Positions 12,399-17,141 of a stretch of 17,141 nt of DNA are shown piece by piece. Origin of the DNA: RGIG7450 sp045577655 (GTDB lineage: Bacteria; Bacillota; Clostridia; RUG12999); NCBI GenBank assembly GCA_045577655.1, contig JAZNIU010000025.1:1-17141 (forward strand). The letters are read 5' to 3'. The position numbers and the translations under genes are program-made. The notes below the pieces were generated by a model. The model was given only the letters and a program-made list of their open reading frames with translations. It made no database searches and was not told where the DNA came from. Within the stretch, counting starts at the first letter, position 1, and each line of letters starts with the position of its first letter.

Positions 12399-15210
12399 AA
12401 TTGTTATAAAAGGTGCAAGAGAAAACAATCTTAAAAATATAAATATAGAACTGCCCAGGGATAAGTTTATTGTTTTGACAGGACTTTCCGGTTCGGGCAA
12501 GTCTTCCCTTGCATTTGACACCATCTATGCCGAGGGTCAGAGAAGGTATGTGGAATCTCTGTCGTCCTATGCCCGCCAGTTTTTAGGGCAGATGGACAAA
12601 CCGGATGTGGACTATATTGAGGGGCTTTCTCCCGCCATTTCAATTGACCAGAAAACTACCTCGAAAAATCCCCGGTCAACGGTGGGAACAATAACAGAAA
12701 TATATGACTATTTAAGACTTTTATATGCAAGAGTGGGTCATCCTCATTGTCCCAAATGCGGCAAGGAAATTTCCCAGCAGACCATTGACCAGATTACCGA
12801 CAAGGTTTTAAAATTTGGCGAGGGAACAAAAATTGTTGTGTTGGCACCTGTTGTGCGCGGTAAAAAGGGTGAACACAAGAAAATATTTGAAAGTGCCAGA
12901 AAAAGTGGATATGTCAGAGTTCGTGTGGACGGGAATATGTATGAGCTTGACGAGGATATTATTCTGGATAAAAATAAAAAGCATACCATAGAAATAGTAA
13001 TAGACAGAATAATTGTGCGCGAAACATCAAAAACAAGACTCACCGATTCGCTGGAAACGGCACTTCATTTAGGGGACGGACTTGTTACTGTTGCCATAGT
13101 AGACGGCGAAGAGTTCACTTTCAGCCAGAACTATGCCTGCCACGACTGTGACATCACGCTGGAAGAGCTTTCTCCCAGAATGTTTTCTTTCAACAATCCT
13201 TTCGGGGCGTGCCCCGAATGTACCGGACTTGGCTTTGTTATGGAAATAGACCCCAAAATGATAGTGGACTATGAAAAATCCATCAGAGAGGGCGCAATAA
13301 ATGCAAGCGGCTGGAACTCGGTTGCAGACGAAAAAAGCTTTGCATTTATGTATTATTCTGCCCTTGCAAAAAGATATGGGTTCAGCATTGACGAGCCGGT
13401 GAAAAATTTATCCAAAGAAGTTATGGACATAATTTTGTATGGCAACAACAAAGAAAAGCTAAAACTTGAATATTCAAGAGATTATGGCGATACAACTTAC
13501 TACAGCAGTTTTGAGGGGATTATCACCAACCTTATGAGAAGATACAACTCCACCTCATCTGACTGGGTAAAACGCGATATTGAGAGTTTTATGACCAACA
13601 AACCCTGTCGCACATGTTCGGGCGCAAGATTAAAACCCGAGGTGTTGTCGGTGACGGTGGGAGGTCTTAACATAAAAGAGCTCACCGATTTACCGGTTGA
13701 AAAAACAGTAGAATTTTTTGAAAATCTTAAGCTGACAGATAGGGAAAATTCCATAGCAATCCAGATTCTAAAAGAAATAAAAGCCCGGCTCAACTTCCTT
13801 TTAAATGTGGGGCTTGGCTATCTCACACTGTCCAGAGCTTCGGCAACTCTTTCGGGAGGAGAGGCACAGAGAATACGTCTTGCAACGCAGATCGGCTCGG
13901 GACTTACAGGGGTGTTGTATATTCTTGACGAGCCCAGCATAGGTCTTCATCAGAGAGATAATGACAAGCTGATAGATGCGCTTAAAGGTCTAAGGGACCT
14001 TGGCAATACTCTTGTGGTTGTGGAACACGACGAGGACACCATGAGACAGTCCGACTGGATTGTTGACATTGGCCCCGGTGCAGGTGTCCACGGCGGTGAA
14101 GTTGTTGCCGAGGGTACGGTAGAGGATATAATGAAAGATGAAAAATCCATTACCGGACAGTATTTAAGCGGCAGAAAGAAAATAGCTGTTCCCGGGAAAA
14201 GACGCAAAGGGACAGGAGAATATATCACTGTTAAAGGCGCAAGGGAAAACAACCTGAAAAACATAGACGTCAGCTTTCCGATTGGTGTGCTGACGGCTGT
14301 GACGGGAGTTTCGGGAAGTGGCAAAAGCTCGCTTATAAATGAGATTTTATATAAAGAACTTGCTTCAAAACTTAACAAAGCAAAAACCTCACCCGGTGAC
14401 CACGACGCGATTACAGGACTTGAATTTGCTGACAAGGTTATAGAAATTGACCAGTCGCCGATAGGCAGAACTCCCCGGTCAAATCCGGCTACCTACACAG
14501 GTGTTTTCGGCGATATAAGAGAACTTTTTGCATCAACAAATGATGCAGCGGTGCGCGGATATAATTCAGGCAGATTCAGCTTCAATGTCCGTGGCGGACG
14601 GTGCGAAGCCTGTACGGGTGACGGGATACTGAAAATAGAAATGCATTTCCTGCCTGACGTATATGTGCCCTGTGAAGTGTGCAAAGGCAAAAGGTATAAC
14701 AGGGAAACACTGGAAGTGAAATATAAAGGCAAAAACATTTCTGAGGTTCTGGATATGACGGTAGAAGAGGGAGTTGACTTTTTCGAAAACATTCCAAAAA
14801 TAAGACGAAAACTTCAGACACTTAATGATGTGGGGCTTGGATATATAAAACTGGGTCAAAGTTCCACCACTCTTTCGGGCGGAGAAGCGCAGAGAGTTAA
14901 GCTTGCAACAGAACTTTCAAAAAGGCCGACAGGGAAAACGGTGTATATCCTGGACGAACCCACAACAGGCCTGCATGCTGACGATGTAAAAGAGCTTATA
15001 GAAGTTTTGCAGAAACTGGCAGATACGGGCAACACAGTGATAGTGATTGAACATAATCTGGATGTTATAAAAACAGCGGATTATATAATCGATTTAGGAC
15101 CGGAGGGAGGAAACGGCGGCGGCACGGTTGTGGCGACGGGAACTCCCGAAGAGGTGGCAGAAAATAAAAAATCGTATACCGGACAATATCTTAGGAGGGT
15201 GCTTAAATGA
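12385..15210 (+). CDS. uvrA: UvrABC system protein A
   Basis: The DNA-damage sensor ATPase of nucleotide excision repair; 941 residues, standard. It is a tandem ABC ATPase. Seen: Walker A GLSGSGKSS (33-41) and GVSGSGKSS (641-649); ABC signatures LSGGEAQR at 489-496 and 830-837; Walker B ILDEPSIGLH and ILDEPTTGLH. Zinc modules: CPKCGKE near residue 120, CHDCD and CPECTGLG about 250-280, CRTCSGARL near 410, and the C-terminal CEACTGDG..CEVCKGKRYN finger. Nothing is missing. Start ATG at 12385 lies inside the end of uvrB (14-nt overlap), with GAAAGAAG before it, so uvrB and uvrA are translationally coupled. uvrC is not in the window. Confidence 0.99.
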   Translation: MAQNKIVIKGARENNLKNINIELPRDKFIVLTGLSGSGKSSLAFDTIYAEGQRRYVESLSSYARQFLGQMDKPDVDYIEGLSPAISIDQKTTSKNPRSTVGTITEIYDYLRLLYARVGHPHCPKCGKEISQQTIDQITDKVLKFGEGTKIVVLAPVVRGKKGEHKKIFESARKSGYVRVRVDGNMYELDEDIILDKNKKHTIEIVIDRIIVRETSKTRLTDSLETALHLGDGLVTVAIVDGEEFTFSQNYACHDCDITLEELSPRMFSFNNPFGACPECTGLGFVMEIDPKMIVDYEKSIREGAINASGWNSVADEKSFAFMYYSALAKRYGFSIDEPVKNLSKEVMDIILYGNNKEKLKLEYSRDYGDTTYYSSFEGIITNLMRRYNSTSSDWVKRDIESFMTNKPCRTCSGARLKPEVLSVTVGGLNIKELTDLPVEKTVEFFENLKLTDRENSIAIQILKEIKARLNFLLNVGLGYLTLSRASATLSGGEAQRIRLATQIGSGLTGVLYILDEPSIGLHQRDNDKLIDALKGLRDLGNTLVVVEHDEDTMRQSDWIVDIGPGAGVHGGEVVAEGTVEDIMKDEKSITGQYLSGRKKIAVPGKRRKGTGEYITVKGARENNLKNIDVSFPIGVLTAVTGVSGSGKSSLINEILYKELASKLNKAKTSPGDHDAITGLEFADKVIEIDQSPIGRTPRSNPATYTGVFGDIRELFASTNDAAVRGYNSGRFSFNVRGGRCEACTGDGILKIEMHFLPDVYVPCEVCKGKRYNRETLEVKYKGKNISEVLDMTVEEGVDFFENIPKIRRKLQTLNDVGLGYIKLGQSSTTLSGGEAQRVKLATELSKRPTGKTVYILDEPTTGLHADDVKELIEVLQKLADTGNTVIVIEHNLDVIKTADYIIDLGPEGGNGGGTVVATGTPEEVAENKKSYTGQYLRRVLK

Positions 15211-16220
15211 AGATAGCGGTAGTAGGTTCAGGCGGTTGGGGAACGGCATTGGCGTTGCTTCTTGCCGACAAAGGAAACAGTGTTAAATTATGGTCATATT
15301 TTAAAGAAGAGTCGGAAGAACTCGCCGAAAAACGTGAAAACACAAGGTTTTTGTCGGGCGTGAAATTTCCTGATAATATAGAGTGCTCTTCCGACCTTGA
15401 ATATGTTATGCGAGGCTGCAAATATATTGTCAGTGCTGCACCGTCAAAAGGTGTTGTAAGCAGTGCAGAAAAAATGGCGGAATTCTATGACTGTGACAAA
15501 CAGGTTATAATAAGCGTATCAAAAGGGCTTGAAGAAAAAAGCTTTTTAAGAAGCTCGGAAGTTATAAAAAATATCATAAAAGGTGCAAAGGTTGTCGCTC
15601 TGTCAGGCCCGTCCCACGCAGAAGAGGTTGCCAGAAAAATGGCGACAACTGTTGTGGCGGCGTCTGAAGATATTAAACTTGCTGAAGAGGTACAAAACCT
15701 TTTTATGTGCCCCTATTTCAGAGTGTATGTAACAGACGATATTGCCGGTGTGGAATATGGCGGAGCACTGAAAAATGTTATTGCACTATGCGCCGGTATG
15801 GCAGACGGGCTTGGTCTGGGCGACAATGCAAAAGCGGCACTTATGACCCGCGGTATGACAGAAATATCAAGGCTTGGAATTAAACTTGGCGCAAGAATGG
15901 AAACATTTTTCGGGCTTGCCGGAATGGGCGACCTTATAGTTACCTGCACAAGCAACCATTCGAGAAATTACAGGGCAGGTTTTCTTATCGGTCAGGGAAA
16001 AACTCCGGAAGAGGCAATTGAGCAGGTTAAAATGGTAGTTGAGGGAGTGCCCGCAGCAATAGCGGGGCATATGCTCTCCAAAAAGGTGGGCGTGGAACTG
16101 CCTATTATTTCGTCGGCATATAAAGTTCTCAAAGAAGGAAAAAAAGCCACTGAAATGGTGTCCGACCTTATGGGCAGACCTAAAAAACAGGAACACGAGG
16201 ACATAGTAATAAAGGACTGA
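15207..16220 (+). CDS. gpsA: Glycerol-3-phosphate dehydrogenase [NAD(P)+]
   Basis: Makes sn-glycerol 3-phosphate from dihydroxyacetone phosphate, the backbone of phospholipids and wall lipid carriers; cytoplasmic. 337 residues, standard. Seen: Rossmann motif VVGSGGWGTAL (GSGGWG at 7-12), SKGLEEKS, substrate loop LSGPSHAEEVA (132-142), the catalytic Lys in GGALKNVIALCAG (Lys189), and GMTEISRLG plus GDLIVTCTSNHSRN. Start ATG at 15207 overlaps the uvrA stop by 4 nt (ATGA), with AGGAGG about 8 nt upstream, so it is coupled to uvrA. Its presence behind repair genes is probably an operon of convenience. Confidence 0.98.
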   Translation: MKIAVVGSGGWGTALALLLADKGNSVKLWSYFKEESEELAEKRENTRFLSGVKFPDNIECSSDLEYVMRGCKYIVSAAPSKGVVSSAEKMAEFYDCDKQVIISVSKGLEEKSFLRSSEVIKNIIKGAKVVALSGPSHAEEVARKMATTVVAASEDIKLAEEVQNLFMCPYFRVYVTDDIAGVEYGGALKNVIALCAGMADGLGLGDNAKAALMTRGMTEISRLGIKLGARMETFFGLAGMGDLIVTCTSNHSRNYRAGFLIGQGKTPEEAIEQVKMVVEGVPAAIAGHMLSKKVGVELPIISSAYKVLKEGKKATEMVSDLMGRPKKQEHEDIVIKD

Positions 16221-16226
16221 AGATAA

Positions 16227-17030
16227 GTGAAAAAGGTAGCAGTAATAAACGATTTGTCGGGCTTTGGCAGATGTTCGCTGAGCGTCAGCATTCCCATTTT
16301 ATCAGTTATGGGAATAACGCCCGTTGTAATGCCCACGGCAATACTTTCAAACCATACCGGATATGACGACTATTTTTTTGAAGACTACACAAAAAATATG
16401 CGGGAATATTTCGGCAAATGGAAAAAGCTTGGGCTCCAGTTTGAATCTATATATACCGGGTTTTTAGGAAGCACCGAGCAGATTGATATTGTCGGAGAAT
16501 TTATAGATGAGTTTAAACAGGACAGCAAGCTCATTGTTGACCCTGTGATGGGGGATGACGGAAAGCTTTATGCCACGTACACAGAAGAAATGGCAGAAAA
16601 AATGCGGCTTTTAGTTAAAAGGGCAGACATCATAACGCCCAATATCACCGAAGCGTGTATCTTAAGCGATACAGACTATAAAGAAGATTTCACAATAGAA
16701 GAAATCTGGCAGATGGCGGAAAAACTTGAGAAAATGGGACCTAAAACCGTTATTATAACAGGCATACATAAAAAAGACAAAATAGCCGCTTATATTTTAA
16801 ATGGTGGAGTCAAAAGGGTGGCACAAACAAAAAATGTTCCCGCGAGCTATGCCGGAACGGGCGATGTTTTTGCATCTTTGGTGTGCGGATATATGGTGTG
16901 CGGAGAAACTGTTGAACAAGCGGTGAAAAAGGCAGTTAAATTCATATATACCGCAACAAAATATTCCGCCAAAACAAATGTTTACAGAGAAGACGGGATT
17001 TCCTTTGAACCATTCCTGAAAAAGATATAA
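16227..17030 (+). CDS. Pyridoxamine/pyridoxal kinase (PfkB/ThiD-like ribokinase family)
   Basis: Phosphorylates B6 vitamers at the 5' hydroxyl with ATP, giving pyridoxal phosphate by salvage. 267 residues, normal. Seen: N-terminal AVINDLSGFGRCSL, typical of bacterial pyridoxamine kinases, MPTAILSNHTGYDDYFFED as substrate loop, VDPVMGDDGKLY (104-115), ADIITPNITEA (133-143), and the anion hole/catalytic base GTGDVFAS with Asp213. Start is GTG at 16227, 6 bp after gpsA, with AAGGA about 9 nt upstream. Hydroxymethylpyrimidine kinase (ThiD) is a relative, but the N-terminus and TGYDDYFFED fit pyridoxamine kinase better. The stop is followed directly by the second copy of the repeat element. Confidence 0.93.
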   Translation: MKKVAVINDLSGFGRCSLSVSIPILSVMGITPVVMPTAILSNHTGYDDYFFEDYTKNMREYFGKWKKLGLQFESIYTGFLGSTEQIDIVGEFIDEFKQDSKLIVDPVMGDDGKLYATYTEEMAEKMRLLVKRADIITPNITEACILSDTDYKEDFTIEEIWQMAEKLEKMGPKTVIITGIHKKDKIAAYILNGGVKRVAQTKNVPASYAGTGDVFASLVCGYMVCGETVEQAVKKAVKFIYTATKYSAKTNVYREDGISFEPFLKKI

Positions 17031-17141
17031 AAAAGAGCCGAGACGGCGTCTTCACATAGGGATTATCCGCCTAAAAATTATAATTTTAGCACATAGCATC
17101 GTCAAAAAGGCTTGAAATCCGTCAGGATATCTTCGCTTTTT
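17031..17141. repeat. Second copy of the inverted-repeat element, left part only (cut by window edge)
   Basis: Positions 17055-17135 match 9444-9524 without gaps. The first 38 bases (CATAGGGATTAT.CGCC, then TAAAAATTATAATTTTAGCAC) differ at one position. A variable stretch with a shared TCAAAA follows, then GAAATCCGTCAGGATA.CTTCG again nearly identical. The 24-nt outer arm (17031-17054) differs from copy 1 except for CGGCG in the same register. It starts directly after the pyridoxamine kinase stop, and the core begins 25 nt after that stop, as in copy 1. The right arm lies outside the window. Confidence 0.85.

Overview
The window is a contiguous piece of a low-to-moderate GC Firmicutes chromosome, most likely a gut-type clostridium. 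The supporting evidence is AGGAGG-type ribosome binding sites, the mraZ-rsmH-ftsL-PBP division cluster, the rplS-lepB-rbgA neighbourhood, a DUF421/DUF4363 pair, and many GTG/TTG starts and A/T-rich promoters. Genus and species cannot be read from it. Almost every gene is a conserved housekeeping gene and appears intact.

Layout. (1) Positions 1-2685, minus strand: start of the division and cell-wall (dcw) operon mraZ > rsmH > ftsL-like > class B penicillin-binding protein, running off the left edge. A sigma-A-like promoter and four evenly spaced MraZ boxes precede mraZ. (2) 2686-2913: divergent control region, also holding a perfect 14-bp direct repeat. (3) 2914-6527, plus strand: YetF/DUF421 membrane protein, DUF4363 protein, and a P2A-type Ca2+-ATPase preceded by a hairpin that covers its ribosome binding site. 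(4) 6545-7381: a lipoprotein-like gene of unknown function with its own strong promoter, convergent with a 73-residue unknown gene across a shared bidirectional terminator. (5) 7451-9419: rplS with a strong promoter and structured leader, a terminator, then lepB and rbgA. (6) 9420-9725: an approximately 300-bp non-coding element with near-perfect terminal inverted repeats. (7) 9744-17030: a tightly packed operon nth-uvrB-uvrA-gpsA-pyridoxamine kinase behind a TTTACA/TATAAT promoter. (8) 17031-17141: the left part of a second copy of the 9420-9725 element, cut by the window edge.

How the genes work together. The dcw genes make the septal wall synthesis machinery under MraZ autoregulation. rplS-lepB-rbgA is a ribosome assembly and secretion neighbourhood. 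nth-uvrB-uvrA couples base excision and nucleotide excision repair in one transcript, followed by lipid precursor (gpsA) and cofactor (pyridoxal phosphate) genes. No tRNA, rRNA, CRISPR array, transposase or phage gene was found.

The most interesting item is the repeated non-coding element. Two copies 7.6 kb apart each start right after a stop codon, with the conserved core beginning at exactly the same distance (25 nt) from the stop. They share 37 of 38 bases and then a conserved hairpin. In the complete copy the outer arms pair with each other and the right arm ends in a run of eight T. It therefore looks like an intrinsic terminator whose loop is a large structured insert, or a small non-autonomous mobile element that carries or targets terminators. 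I do not recognise it as a described family.
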